A DNA stretch of 49,613 nt, taken from contig SFET01000017.1 of the NCBI GenBank assembly GCA_004557125.1, positions 1 to 49,613 on the forward strand, written 5' to 3'. This DNA comes from Clostridiales bacterium (GTDB taxonomy: Bacteria; Bacillota; Clostridia; Christensenellales; Aristaeellaceae). This document shows positions 21,650 to 29,959 of this stretch, piece by piece (position 1 is the first letter of the stretch; each line of letters begins with the position of its first letter). The position numbers and the translations under genes were made by a program. The notes below the pieces were generated by a model that was not told where the DNA came from, made no database searches, and saw only the letters and a list, made by a program, of their open reading frames with translations.

Positions 21650-22861
21650 TCATTTCCGGCGTGCCAGCCGCGCGTGTACCAGCATCCCCAGCGCGGTGAG
21701 CAGACAGATGCCCACGCCGGAGACCAGGAACCAGAGATGCACGCCGATGCGCTCGGCAATGGGCGTGCACACCGCCAAACCCACCGGCATCGTGATCGAG
21801 GCCATCAGCGCCGTGAGCGCAAATGCGCGGCCCATGCGGTCGCCGGGGATCGTGGCCTGCATGTAGGCCACCAGGGGCACATTGTGCACGTTGCAGAACG
21901 CGCCCAGCAGCCCGCAGGCCAGCGCAAACACGTACCACGCCCACATCTGCGGCGGCAGCAGCCCGCAGACGATGCAGGCCGCGCCCATGCCCAGCATGCC
22001 CAGATAGGCCGCAAACATCTGCCGCTTCGGCCGGATCACGCTGCCCATGAGCCAGGCCGCAACCATCATGCCCAGGGCGTAGGCCACCTCCACGGCGCTG
22101 CCGTGCCAGGCCGTGGCCCGAAAGTAATCGCTGGTCATCAGCGGATAAAAGGAGGAGAGCGGCAGGATGAAGATCATGCACAGCGTCTCCACCGCGATCA
22201 TCCAGCCCAGGGCGCGATCGTCCAGGAACACCTGCAGGCCCTCGCGCAGCTCCCGCAGCGTGCCGCGCTCCCGATCCTGCCGCACGGGCTCCCGGGGAAT
22301 GGACACCGCCGCCAGCAGCGCGCTTGCCAGCACCGCGCCCGCGAGATCCGTCAGCAGCACCACCGGCAGCGGAAAGGCCGCGTACAGTGCCGCGCCCAGC
22401 GCCGGGCCCAGCAGGAACGATCCCGAGGTCATCATCTGGTTCCAGCCGCCCACGCGCATCAGCTCCTCCGCCGGAACAAACTGGGGAATCATCGCCTGCA
22501 TCGCCGGCTGCTGAAAGGTATTGCCCACGCTGCGCAGAAACAGAATCAGCAGCGCCGTCCACACCGGCAGCGCGCAGCGCCACAGCAGCAGCGCAAACGC
22601 CGCCGCCACCGCGCCGATGAACAGATCCGACGCAATGCAGATCGCCTTGCGGGAGTATCGGTCCGCAGCGATGCCCGCCGCAGGACTCAGTAGCGCCGCC
22701 GGCAGGAAGGCCACCATGCCCGACAGTCCCATCATCGTCACCGAGCCCGTCTCGCTGGCGATCCACCAGATCAGCGCAAACTGCACCGCCGCGCTGCCGA
22801 TCAGCGACGCCATCTGTCCGATCGCCACGGTAAAAAACTTCCGCTTCCAATGCCCTTCCAT
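21650..22861 (-). CDS. MFS efflux transporter
   Basis: A 403-aa protein with 12 predicted membrane helices. It shows the MFS loop 2-3 signature as GIAADRYSRKAI, an SVGNTFQQPAMQAMIPQ segment between helices 3 and 4, and a second-half GDRMGRAFALTALMAS. This profile matches macrolide/tetracycline-type drug exporters (Mef-like), although the substrate cannot be told. Start 22861 has CGGAGG at 7 nt. It is transcribed divergently from the GntR-ABC operon. Confidence 0.85.
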   Translation of the reverse strand: MEGHWKRKFFTVAIGQMASLIGSAAVQFALIWWIASETGSVTMMGLSGMVAFLPAALLSPAAGIAADRYSRKAICIASDLFIGAVAAAFALLLWRCALPVWTALLILFLRSVGNTFQQPAMQAMIPQFVPAEELMRVGGWNQMMTSGSFLLGPALGAALYAAFPLPVVLLTDLAGAVLASALLAAVSIPREPVRQDRERGTLRELREGLQVFLDDRALGWMIAVETLCMIFILPLSSFYPLMTSDYFRATAWHGSAVEVAYALGMMVAAWLMGSVIRPKRQMFAAYLGMLGMGAACIVCGLLPPQMWAWYVFALACGLLGAFCNVHNVPLVAYMQATIPGDRMGRAFALTALMASITMPVGLAVCTPIAERIGVHLWFLVSGVGICLLTALGMLVHARLARRK

Positions 22862-22975
22862 TCGAAGACCTCCGCACATCCCCCGTATTCTCACGCGTGA
22901 GACAACAGTATAGCATACCCCGCCGCAAAGCGCTACCGCCTGCGCACACCGATGTAAATTCTTTTTCCAGACCCC

Positions 22976-23025
22976 TTGACAGCGGCCCCATATGTGTATA
23001 TACTGTTCATATCGTATATATACAG
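22976..23025 (+). promoter_or_regulatory. Promoter and candidate GntR operator
   Basis: TTGACA (22976-22981), a 17-bp spacer and TATACT (22999-23004). Over and beyond the -10 lie two TATATAC words (GTGTATATACTG and CGTATATATACAG, 22994-23025) that form an imperfect dyad. Autoregulation by the GntR protein is likely. Confidence 0.65.
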
Positions 23026-23046
23026 TTATTCAAAGGGGAGATCTCC

Positions 23047-23442
23047 ATGAACCTACGCATCAGCAATGCGGATACGCGGCCGATTTACGAGCAGCTGCGC
23101 CAGCAGATTCGCGGCGCCATACTGGGCGGCGAATTGAAGGAGGGCGAAGCGCTGCCCTCGATCCGCGCGCTGGCAAAGGATCTGCGCATCAGCGTGATCA
23201 CCACCAAGCGCGCCTACGACGAGCTGGAGCGGGACGGCTACATCCACACGGTGGCCGGCAAGGGCTGCTTCGTGGCGCCGCTGGACAGCGCTCTCGTGCG
23301 GGAGGACGGCTTGCGACGCATCGAAGCACAGATGCGGGAGATGCTGGAGCTGGCGCATTCCTGCGGCATTTCCGTGGATGAACTTGCGGAGCTGCTGCGC
23401 GCAATGGAGGAGGAGGGAAATGAGAATGGAAAATGCGATTGA
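23047..23442 (+). CDS. GntR-family regulator, YtrA type
   Basis: A 131-aa protein. The N-terminal winged helix (PIYEQLRQQIRGAILGGEL, then LPSIRALAKDLRISVITTKRAYDELERDGYI) is followed by only about 55 residues, the short tail of YtrA-type regulators that have no large ligand domain. It is the first gene of an operon with an ABC ATPase and permease, which it presumably represses along with itself. CAAAGGGGAGA lies upstream. Its 3' end overlaps the ATPase gene by 23 bp. Confidence 0.92.
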   Translation: MNLRISNADTRPIYEQLRQQIRGAILGGELKEGEALPSIRALAKDLRISVITTKRAYDELERDGYIHTVAGKGCFVAPLDSALVREDGLRRIEAQMREMLELAHSCGISVDELAELLRAMEEEGNENGKCD

Positions 23443-24280
23443 GGTGCGGAATCTGTGCAAGCGCTATCCGGGCTTTGCGCTGGAGGACGTGAATTTCACG
23501 CTGCCCAGCGGCTGCGTGCTGGGTCTGGTGGGCGAAAACGGTGCGGGCAAGAGCACGATCATCAACCTGCTGATGAACGCGGTGCAGCGCGATGGCGGCG
23601 AGGTGCGGGTGCTGGGATGCGATCCCATGCGCACCGACTTCATGCGCATCAAGCAGGACATCGGCGTGGTGCTGGACGAGGCCCACTTCCCGGAGCTGCT
23701 GACCGCAGCCGATGTGGGCAGGATGATGCAGAGCTGCTACGCGAACTGGGACGGCGCGCTGTACCGGGAGTACCTTGCGCGCTTCGACCTGCCGGAGAGG
23801 AAGCCCTTCAAGGACTACTCCCGGGGCATGCGCATGAAGCTGGCCATCGCGGTGGCGCTGTCCCACGAAGCAAGGCTGCTGATTCTGGACGAGGCCACCG
23901 GGGGCCTGGATCCCATGGCTCGGGACGAGATGCTGGACATTCTCAACGACTTCACCCGTGCGGAGGATCACTCCATCCTGATCTCCTCCCACATCGTCAG
24001 CGACCTGGAGAAGATCTGCGACAGCATCGCCTTCGTGCACAAGGGGCGCATGCTGTTCTGCGAGGAGAAGGATAAGCTGATGGAGGAGTACGCGCTGCTG
24101 AAGCTGTCGAAGGCGGACTTCGAGGCGGTGCCGCCGGAGGCCGTGGTGAGCAAGCGGGAGAACCCCTACGGCGTGGAGGTTCTGGTGCGCCGGGAGCTGG
24201 TGAACGAGGCGCTGACGCCGGAGCGCGCCACGCTGGAGGAAATCATACTGTTCTTCGTGAAGGGAGCGGATGCAAGGTGA
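23420..24280 (+). CDS. ABC transporter ATP-binding protein
   Basis: A 286-aa ATPase with Walker A GENGAGKST, a divergent signature YSRGMRMKLAIA, Walker B LLILDEATGGLDP and an H-loop in LISSHIVSD. The last 70 residues resemble the C-terminal extension of YtrB/BcrA-type ATPases. GGAGGAGGGA precedes the ATG at 23420; an in-frame ATG at 23426 is an alternative. With the adjacent permease it forms an ABC-2 exporter of the kind induced by cell-wall-active peptides, although the substrate here is unknown. Confidence 0.92.
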   Translation: MRMENAIEVRNLCKRYPGFALEDVNFTLPSGCVLGLVGENGAGKSTIINLLMNAVQRDGGEVRVLGCDPMRTDFMRIKQDIGVVLDEAHFPELLTAADVGRMMQSCYANWDGALYREYLARFDLPERKPFKDYSRGMRMKLAIAVALSHEARLLILDEATGGLDPMARDEMLDILNDFTRAEDHSILISSHIVSDLEKICDSIAFVHKGRMLFCEEKDKLMEEYALLKLSKADFEAVPPEAVVSKRENPYGVEVLVRRELVNEALTPERATLEEIILFFVKGADAR

Positions 24281-24891
24281 AGGGACTTTTGTACAAGGAC
24301 GCTGTGACGCTGATGAAACAGCTGAAGCTGTTTCCTATGATGATCCTGATCTTCGCGGTGATTCCGGGCTACAATCTGATCACCTTTGCGCTGGTCTACT
24401 GCGCAATGCTGCCCTTCAGCGCCATGGCCTACGACGAGCGCTCGAAGTGGAACCGCCTGGCCGCCATGCTGCCGTACAGCGACGTGCAGCTGGTGCTGTG
24501 CAAGTACATCCTCGGCTGGCTGAGCGTGCTCGGCGCGACGCTGCTCGCCGCCGTCGCCCAGCTCGCCATCCTCCTGATCCGCGGCCCGCAGGCGGAGCTT
24601 GCTGCGATGCTGCTGACGCTGGTGGTCAGCGCGTCCACATCGCTGATCCTGCTGGCGCTGTCGCTGCCCTTCCTGTACCGCTTCGGCGTGGAGCGCGGCC
24701 GCATGACCTTCATCGCGGCCATCGTGCTGGGCACGGTGGGCGTCACGCTGTTCAGCAACGCCGCGTCCTTCGATCTGAACGAGCACGCTTCGAGCATCCT
24801 CGTGCTCCTCGCGCCCGCGCTGGCGGTGGCTGCCAACGCGGTCTCCGTGCCCGTCTCCACCCGCCTGTACCGGCGCTATGGCGTGCGATGA
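24277..24891 (+). CDS. ABC-2 type permease
   Basis: A 204-aa membrane protein with six hydrophobic segments, of the ABC2_membrane_5 kind that typically follows YtrA-type regulators. It retains the YDERSKWNRLAAMLPYSD loop between the second and third helices. A GTG start overlaps the ATPase stop (GTGA), indicating coupling. Confidence 0.85.
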   Translation: MKGLLYKDAVTLMKQLKLFPMMILIFAVIPGYNLITFALVYCAMLPFSAMAYDERSKWNRLAAMLPYSDVQLVLCKYILGWLSVLGATLLAAVAQLAILLIRGPQAELAAMLLTLVVSASTSLILLALSLPFLYRFGVERGRMTFIAAIVLGTVGVTLFSNAASFDLNEHASSILVLLAPALAVAANAVSVPVSTRLYRRYGVR

Positions 24892-24922
24892 GGAATTTGG
24901 GCGGAACTTTCTTCACATCGGA

Positions 24923-24951
24923 TTGACTTTTTCTCCATTCGGCCTTAAAAT
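24923..24951 (+). promoter_or_regulatory. Promoter of the M20 hydrolase gene
   Basis: TTGACT (24923-24928), a 17-bp spacer and TAAAAT (24946-24951). Confidence 0.6.
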
Positions 24952-24986
24952 TGTTTCGGAAATACTCGATGGGGAGCACAATTTCC

Positions 24987-26084
24987 ATGGAACAAATCAT
25001 CATCGACCGGCGCGCGCTGCACCGGATTCCGGAGCTGGATCGGGATCTCGATCGCACCATGGCCTACCTGCGCGGTGCGCTGCAGGGCCTGCGCTGCCGG
25101 CTGTTTTCGCCGATTCCCAATTCGCTGTGCGCCTTCTTTGACAACGAAAGCGACAGCGCCATCGCCTTCCGCTGCGGCTGCGACGGTCTGCCCGTGCACG
25201 AGCGCAGCTTTCTGCCCTTTTCATCGGAGATTCCCGGACAGATGCACGCCTGCGGTCACGACGGCCACATGGCCATGCTGCTGGAGCTGGCGCGGCGCAT
25301 GCAGGACGCGCGCATCGGGCGCAACGTGCTGCTGATCTTCCAGCCCGCCGAGGAAACCACCGGCGGCGCGCGCGACATCTGCAAGAGCGGCGTGTTTGAG
25401 AAAAACAAGGTGGAAGCCGTGTTCGGCATGCACCTCTGGCCCGATCTGCCGCTGGGAACCATCGCCAGCCGCGAGCGCGCCATGATGAGCCGCTCCTGCG
25501 AGGTCAGCGTGCGCTTCGCGGGCCGGTCGTGCAGCGCCGCGCGACGCGACGAGGGCGTGGATGCGCTGCGCGCCGCCGTGGAATTCTACCACCGCGCGAC
25601 GGAGCTGGCCGCTGCAGGGCCGTCGGAGCCGCCGCGGCTATTGCACTTCGGGCACATGGAGAGCCCCGGCCCATGCAACGTGGTCAGCGACGCCGCCCGC
25701 CTGGAGGGCACGCTGCGCGCCTTTGACGACGAAACCTTTCTTGGCATCCTAAACGGGCTGGAGCAGCTTGCCAGCATAATCAATGCTGAAACCGGCTGCA
25801 AAATCAACATCGAAACCAGCATGGGCTATCCGGCGCTGGTCAATCCGCCGGAGCTCTGCGCGCGCGTGCGCAGCGCCGGCGTGCACTTCACCGAGCTGGC
25901 GCAACCGGCGATGATCACCGAGGACTTCTCCTGGTACCAGCGCCACCTGCCCGGCATGTACTTCCTGCTGGGAATCGGACCCTGCCCGGCGCTGCAGGCG
26001 GAGGATTTCAACTTTGATGAATCCGTTCTGATGACCGGCGCGGACTTTCTGGAGGATCTGGCCCGGAGAGACGCCGCCACCTGA
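24987..26084 (+). CDS. M20-family amidohydrolase with altered metal site
   Basis: A 365-aa protein of the M20D (N-acyl amino acid amidohydrolase) group. It keeps HACGHDGH (Cys89, His91), QPAEETTGGA (Glu122/123) and GMHLWPDLPLG (His149). The usual RADMDALP reads RCGCDGLP, and the C-terminal metal His, normally in an LH-x3-F motif, reads LQAEDF. It may therefore bind metal differently, be inactive or have a changed reaction. Start 24987 follows GGGGAG. It is a single-gene unit between the ABC operon and a bidirectional terminator. Confidence 0.82.
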   Translation: MEQIIIDRRALHRIPELDRDLDRTMAYLRGALQGLRCRLFSPIPNSLCAFFDNESDSAIAFRCGCDGLPVHERSFLPFSSEIPGQMHACGHDGHMAMLLELARRMQDARIGRNVLLIFQPAEETTGGARDICKSGVFEKNKVEAVFGMHLWPDLPLGTIASRERAMMSRSCEVSVRFAGRSCSAARRDEGVDALRAAVEFYHRATELAAAGPSEPPRLLHFGHMESPGPCNVVSDAARLEGTLRAFDDETFLGILNGLEQLASIINAETGCKINIETSMGYPALVNPPELCARVRSAGVHFTELAQPAMITEDFSWYQRHLPGMYFLLGIGPCPALQAEDFNFDESVLMTGADFLEDLARRDAAT

Positions 26085-26089
26085 GGATG

Positions 26090-26125
26090 AAAAATGCCGG
26101 CCGCATACATGCGGCCGGCATTTTG
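26090..26125. terminator. Bidirectional terminator
   Basis: AAAATGCCGGCCGCAT is mirrored as ATGCGGCCGGCATTTT, with A and T tracts on both sides. It serves the convergent M20 and DUF554 genes. Confidence 0.9.
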
Positions 26126-26131
26126 TGCGCC

Positions 26132-26899
26132 TCACAGGCGAATGCCGAACAGGCTCAGCAGCCAGCAGATCAGGATCGGCAGAAACAGTGCGGGCAGATA
26201 GTCCGCCGTCTTGGTCTTGCGGATGCCCAGCAGGTTCATGGCGATGGCCAGCAGGATCAGCGAGCCCACGCAGTTGACCATCGGCAGGGCATTGATCTGC
26301 TCCAGGAAGGGCTGAATGAAGCTGGCCAGCAGCGTCAGTCCCCCCTGGAACAGCACCACGAACGCCGCCGAGGCCAGCACCGACGCGCCGTAGGTCACGG
26401 CAAGGCAGGTGGAGGACACGAAGTCCAGCAGCGACTTGATCAGCAGCGTGGTGTGGCAGTTCAGATCCAGCGCGCCCGCCGGGTTGCGCGCGCCCTCGAA
26501 CGCGCCCAGGATCGTCATCGACCCGATGCAGAACAGCAGGCAGGCCGTCACAAAGCCCGCGGCGGGATTCGCCTGGTTCGCGTCGCCGCCCACCTTCGAA
26601 ACCAGCCTGTCGCCCACCGAGCTGATGCGGTCGTCCAGTCGCAGCGCGTAGCCGATCAGCAGGCCCAGCACCATCGAAGCCACCACCACGATCGCCTGGG
26701 TGCCGGATTCCGGGCTCAGCAGCCCCGAAGCGGCGGCAAAGATCGTGCACAGGCCCAGGCAGGCCATCATCGTGCCCGGCAGCGGCTCCCGCTCCGATGC
26801 GGAGCCTGCGCGCTTTCCGCGCCCGCGCAGCGTCAGTCCGATGCAACCGCCGCAGATCACCGCCAGCGCATTTACGAACGTTCCGAAATATTTCCACAT
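26132..26899 (-). CDS. DUF554 membrane protein
   Basis: A 255-aa protein with about seven hydrophobic segments. The glycine-rich N-terminus GTFVNALAVICGGCIGLTLRG, the IGSMTILGAFEGA segment and the terminal LPALFLPIL are typical of the DUF554 (YdfK/YqgA) family, whose function is unknown. ATG at 26899 has AAAGGAAG at 8 nt. It is divergent from the purine operon and preceded by two phased direct repeats. Confidence 0.88.
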   Translation of the reverse strand: MWKYFGTFVNALAVICGGCIGLTLRGRGKRAGSASEREPLPGTMMACLGLCTIFAAASGLLSPESGTQAIVVVASMVLGLLIGYALRLDDRISSVGDRLVSKVGGDANQANPAAGFVTACLLFCIGSMTILGAFEGARNPAGALDLNCHTTLLIKSLLDFVSSTCLAVTYGASVLASAAFVVLFQGGLTLLASFIQPFLEQINALPMVNCVGSLILLAIAMNLLGIRKTKTADYLPALFLPILICWLLSLFGIRL

Positions 26900-26958
26900 A
26901 AAGATCGCTTCCTTTGTTCCCCTGCGCCGAATGCGCATAACCGTCTGTACTACTGCAC

Positions 26959-27031
26959 ATCATACCATGGGTATGTTAATTTGCGATGCGCATTGCACCA
27001 ATTTCTGTACCTTTTTGTCGCAATGCACCAA
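26959..27031 (-). promoter_or_regulatory. DUF554 promoter with tandem upstream sites 30 bp apart
   Basis: On the minus strand an extended -10 (TGG-TATGAT, TATGAT at 26959-26964) has a poor -35. Upstream are two direct copies of TTGGTGCAWTGCG (26989-27001 and 27019-27031; 12 of 13 identical), exactly 30 bp apart. This looks like an activator binding on one face of the helix. Confidence 0.5.
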
Positions 27032-27094
27032 AGAATCCGGGCTGTTTTTCCACTTCCGCACAGCCGTATTCAACGAACGATTACCTCAGTTCCC

Positions 27095-27156
27095 TTGACC
27101 CTTCTTCGTTTTTTTGATATGATAATAGCGTTGACCCCATGCGAATGTTCGGATTT
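27095..27156 (+). promoter_or_regulatory. Promoter of the purine operon with a PurBox-like site
   Basis: TTGACC (27095-27100), a 17-bp spacer and TATGAT (27118-27123). At 27144-27156 the minus strand reads AAATCCGAACATT, a full match to the Bacillus PurBox AWWWCCGAACWWT. There is no room for a purine riboswitch in the leader of about 50 nt. Whether this organism has PurR is unknown. Confidence 0.55.
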
Positions 27157-27179
27157 TTAGGAAGCAGGAGGATCGATCC

Positions 27180-27671
27180 ATGAAGAAAGTTGCCGTGATC
27201 ATGGGCAGCGACAGCGACCTGAAGGTAATGCAGGGCGCCATCGACATGCTCAGGCAGTTCGAGGTACCCTTTGCCGTGCGCGTGATCTCCGCGCACCGCA
27301 CGCCGGAAGCCGCCCGGGATTTCGCCGCATCGGCCATCGAAAACGGCTTCGGCGCGATCATCTGCGGCGCGGGCAAGGCGGCCCACCTGGCCGGTGCGTT
27401 CGCCGCCAACACCACGCTGCCGGTCATCGGCATTCCGATCAAGTCCTCCACGCTGGACGGACTGGACGCGCTGCTCTCCACCGTGCAGATGCCCTCGGGC
27501 ATGCCGGTGGCCACCGTCGCCATCGACGGCGCCGCCAACGCAGCACTGCTGGCGGTGCAGATGCTGGCACTGAGCGACGAAGTGCTCGCCGCGAAGCTCG
27601 TCTCCTACCGCCGCGGCCTGACCGAGAAGGTCGAGAAGAAGGATGCGGAAATCCAGGCCCAGTTCGCCTGA
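27180..27671 (+). CDS. purE: N5-carboxyaminoimidazole ribonucleotide mutase (AIR carboxylase catalytic subunit)
   Basis: A 163-aa octamer-forming enzyme with MGSDSDLKVM, ISAHRTPE, GAGKAAHLAG and QMPSGMPVATVAIDGAANAA. It makes CAIR in purine synthesis. The common GAGGAAHLPG reads GAGKAAHLAG, a form I associate with Clostridia. No purK is in the operon, so the carboxylation route here is open. GCAGGAGG precedes the start. First gene of a nine-gene operon. Confidence 0.95.
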   Translation: MKKVAVIMGSDSDLKVMQGAIDMLRQFEVPFAVRVISAHRTPEAARDFAASAIENGFGAIICGAGKAAHLAGAFAANTTLPVIGIPIKSSTLDGLDALLSTVQMPSGMPVATVAIDGAANAALLAVQMLALSDEVLAAKLVSYRRGLTEKVEKKDAEIQAQFA

Positions 27672-27722
27672 GCCAATCCGACGCAGATTTCCCCGAATAT
27701 AAAGAAAGAAGGTTTCATTCTC

Positions 27723-28433
27723 ATGCAGAAGACGGAAATGCTCTACGAGGGCAAGGCCAAGAAGGTTTACGCCACCGAGAACCCCGAGCTGTACATTGTG
27801 TCCTACAAGGACGACGCCACCGCGTTCAACGGCCTGAAGAAGGGCACCATCGCCGGCAAGGGCGTGATCAACAACCGCGTGACCAACTACATGATGCAGA
27901 TGCTGGAAAAGAACGGCGTGCCCACCCACTTCGTAGAGGAAATCTCCGACAGCGAGACCGTGGTCAAGAAGGTGCAGATCGTGCCGCTGGAGGTCATCAT
28001 CCGCAACATTTCCGCCGGTTCCTTCTCCAAGCGCTACGGCGTGGACGAGGGCATCGTGTTCGAACAGCCCACCATCGAGTTCTCCTACAAGAACGACGAC
28101 CTGGGCGATCCGCTGATCAACGAGTACCACGCCCTGGCCCTGAAGCTGGCCACCCGCGAGGAGATCGACACCATCAAGACGCTGGCCTTCAAGACCAATG
28201 AGCTGATGAAGGACTTCTTCAAGAAGATCAACGTGGATCTGGTGGACTTCAAGCTGGAGTTCGGCCGCCTGAGCGACGGCACCATCGTGCTGGCCGACGA
28301 AATCTCCCCCGACACCTGCCGCTTCTGGGATTCCCGCACCCACGAGAAGCTGGACAAGGATCGCTTCCGCCGCGATCTGGGCAACGTGGAGGGCGCATAT
28401 CAGGAGATGATGCGCCGCATCCTGGGCGAATAA
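27723..28433 (+). CDS. purC: SAICAR synthetase
   Basis: A 236-aa enzyme that joins CAIR and aspartate using ATP. It begins MQKTEMLYEGKAKKVYATE and has PLEVIIRNISAGSFSKRYG, LVDFKLEFG and LADEISPDTCRFWD, all core family motifs. Normal length. AGAAAGAAGG upstream, 51 bp after purE. Confidence 0.97.
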   Translation: MQKTEMLYEGKAKKVYATENPELYIVSYKDDATAFNGLKKGTIAGKGVINNRVTNYMMQMLEKNGVPTHFVEEISDSETVVKKVQIVPLEVIIRNISAGSFSKRYGVDEGIVFEQPTIEFSYKNDDLGDPLINEYHALALKLATREEIDTIKTLAFKTNELMKDFFKKINVDLVDFKLEFGRLSDGTIVLADEISPDTCRFWDSRTHEKLDKDRFRRDLGNVEGAYQEMMRRILGE

Positions 28434-28440
28434 GCGCACC

Positions 28441-28473
28441 GGGGAGAGCTTTCCAACTCTCCCCCGTTTTCAT
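28441..28473 (+). terminator. Intercistronic hairpin between purC and purF
   Basis: GGGGAGAG pairs with CTCTCCCC, followed by CGTTTTCATTT. It could attenuate or process the operon message. Directly after it CTCCCGTTTTCATTT is nearly duplicated in tandem. Confidence 0.5.
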
Positions 28474-28516
28474 TTCTCCCGTTTTCATTTCTGAAAACCA
28501 TATATTGGGGGTTCAT

Positions 28517-29959
28517 ATGGAGAACTATGATCTAGAAAAGCTCCACGAGGAGTGCGGCATCTTCGGAATCTACGCGAAGGACGGCATGAACGTCGCCTCC
28601 GCCTGCTACTACGGCCTGTACGCACTGCAGCACCGGGGCCAGGAGAGCTGCGGCATCGCGGTCAACGACGACGGCCTGATCGCCTGCCACAAGGACGTGG
28701 GCCTGATCAACGACGTGTTCACCGCAGACGTGCTCAAAGGGCTGTCCGCCGGGCAGATGGCCATCGGCCACACCCGCTACGGCACCATGGGCGGCTCCGG
28801 TCGCACCAACGCCCAGCCGCTGGTGGTCAACCACGTCAAGGGCTGCATGGCGCTGGCCCACAATGGCGCGCTGACCAACGCCGCCGAGCTGCGCGAGGAG
28901 CTGGAGTTGCAGGGCTCCATCTTCCACATGACCAGCGACACCGAGGTCATCTCCTACATCATCACCAAGGAGCGCCTCACCAGCGGCTCCATCGAGGAGG
29001 CCGTATCCCGTGCGATGGATCGCCTGAAGGGCGCGTACTCGCTGGTGATCATGTCCCCCACCAAGCTGATCGCCGTGCGCGACCCCCACGGCTTCCGTCC
29101 GCTGTGCATCGGCACGCTGGGCGAGAACACCATCTTCGCCTCGGAGACCTGCGCGCTGGACAGCGTGGGCGCGCACTTCGTGCGGGATGTGGAGCCGGGC
29201 GAGATCGTGATCGTGGACAAGAGCGGCATGCGCTCCGACCGCAGCCACGTGGGCATCGCCCCCAAGACCACCTGCATCTTCGAATACCTCTACTTCGCCC
29301 GCCCGGACTCCGTGATCGACGGCTCCAGCGTGCACAACGCCCGGCTGCGGGCCGGCGCGCTGCTGGCCCTGGAGCACCCGGTGCAGGCGGACGTGGTCAT
29401 CGGCGTGCCGGACAGCGGCATCGACGCCGCCATCGGCTACGCCCGGCAGAGCGGCATCCCCTACGGCATCGGCCTGATCAAGAACAAGTACATCGGCCGC
29501 ACCTTCATCCAGCCCACCCAGTCCGACCGCGAGAACAAGGTGCGCATCAAGCTGAACCCCGTGGCCGAGGTGGTGCGGGGCAAGCGCGTGGTGATGGTGG
29601 ACGATTCCATCGTTCGCGGCACCACCAGCGCCCGCATCGTGCGCCTGCTGCGGGAGGCCGGGGCCAAGGAGGTGCACCTGCGCTCCTCCGCGCCGGAGTT
29701 CCTGAACCCCTGCTACTTCGGCACCGACATCGACAGCCGAGAGAACCTGATTGCCTGCAACCACACGGTGGAGGAGATCGCGCAGATCATCGGCGTGGAC
29801 TCCCTGGGCTTCTTAAGCCGCGAGGGCGTGACCAAAATTCCTGAAAATTCCAGCGGCTTCTGCGCCGCGTGCTTCACCGGCGACTACCCCTGCGAGCCGC
29901 CGAAGAACCCCGGAAAATCCAAATTTGAACGAAAGATTTCGGAGGGAAAAGAATCATGA
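28517..29959 (+). CDS. purF: Amidophosphoribosyltransferase
   Basis: A 480-aa enzyme that commits PRPP to purine synthesis. A short propeptide (1-12) precedes Cys13 in EECGIFGIYAK, the N-terminal nucleophile of the glutaminase domain exposed by self-processing. The C-terminal phosphoribosyltransferase has VVMVDDSIVRGTTS, the PRPP loop. Three Cys near the C-terminus and others fit the Fe-S-containing Bacillus type. ATG 28517 is preferred to an in-frame GTG upstream. The stop overlaps purM (ATGA). Confidence 0.97.
   Translation: MENYDLEKLHEECGIFGIYAKDGMNVASACYYGLYALQHRGQESCGIAVNDDGLIACHKDVGLINDVFTADVLKGLSAGQMAIGHTRYGTMGGSGRTNAQPLVVNHVKGCMALAHNGALTNAAELREELELQGSIFHMTSDTEVISYIITKERLTSGSIEEAVSRAMDRLKGAYSLVIMSPTKLIAVRDPHGFRPLCIGTLGENTIFASETCALDSVGAHFVRDVEPGEIVIVDKSGMRSDRSHVGIAPKTTCIFEYLYFARPDSVIDGSSVHNARLRAGALLALEHPVQADVVIGVPDSGIDAAIGYARQSGIPYGIGLIKNKYIGRTFIQPTQSDRENKVRIKLNPVAEVVRGKRVVMVDDSIVRGTTSARIVRLLREAGAKEVHLRSSAPEFLNPCYFGTDIDSRENLIACNHTVEEIAQIIGVDSLGFLSREGVTKIPENSSGFCAACFTGDYPCEPPKNPGKSKFERKISEGKES

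Noticed and set aside
27100..27179. Purine riboswitch before purE
   Set aside because: The leader after the mapped promoter is only about 50 nt, and the conserved purine aptamer loops are absent.
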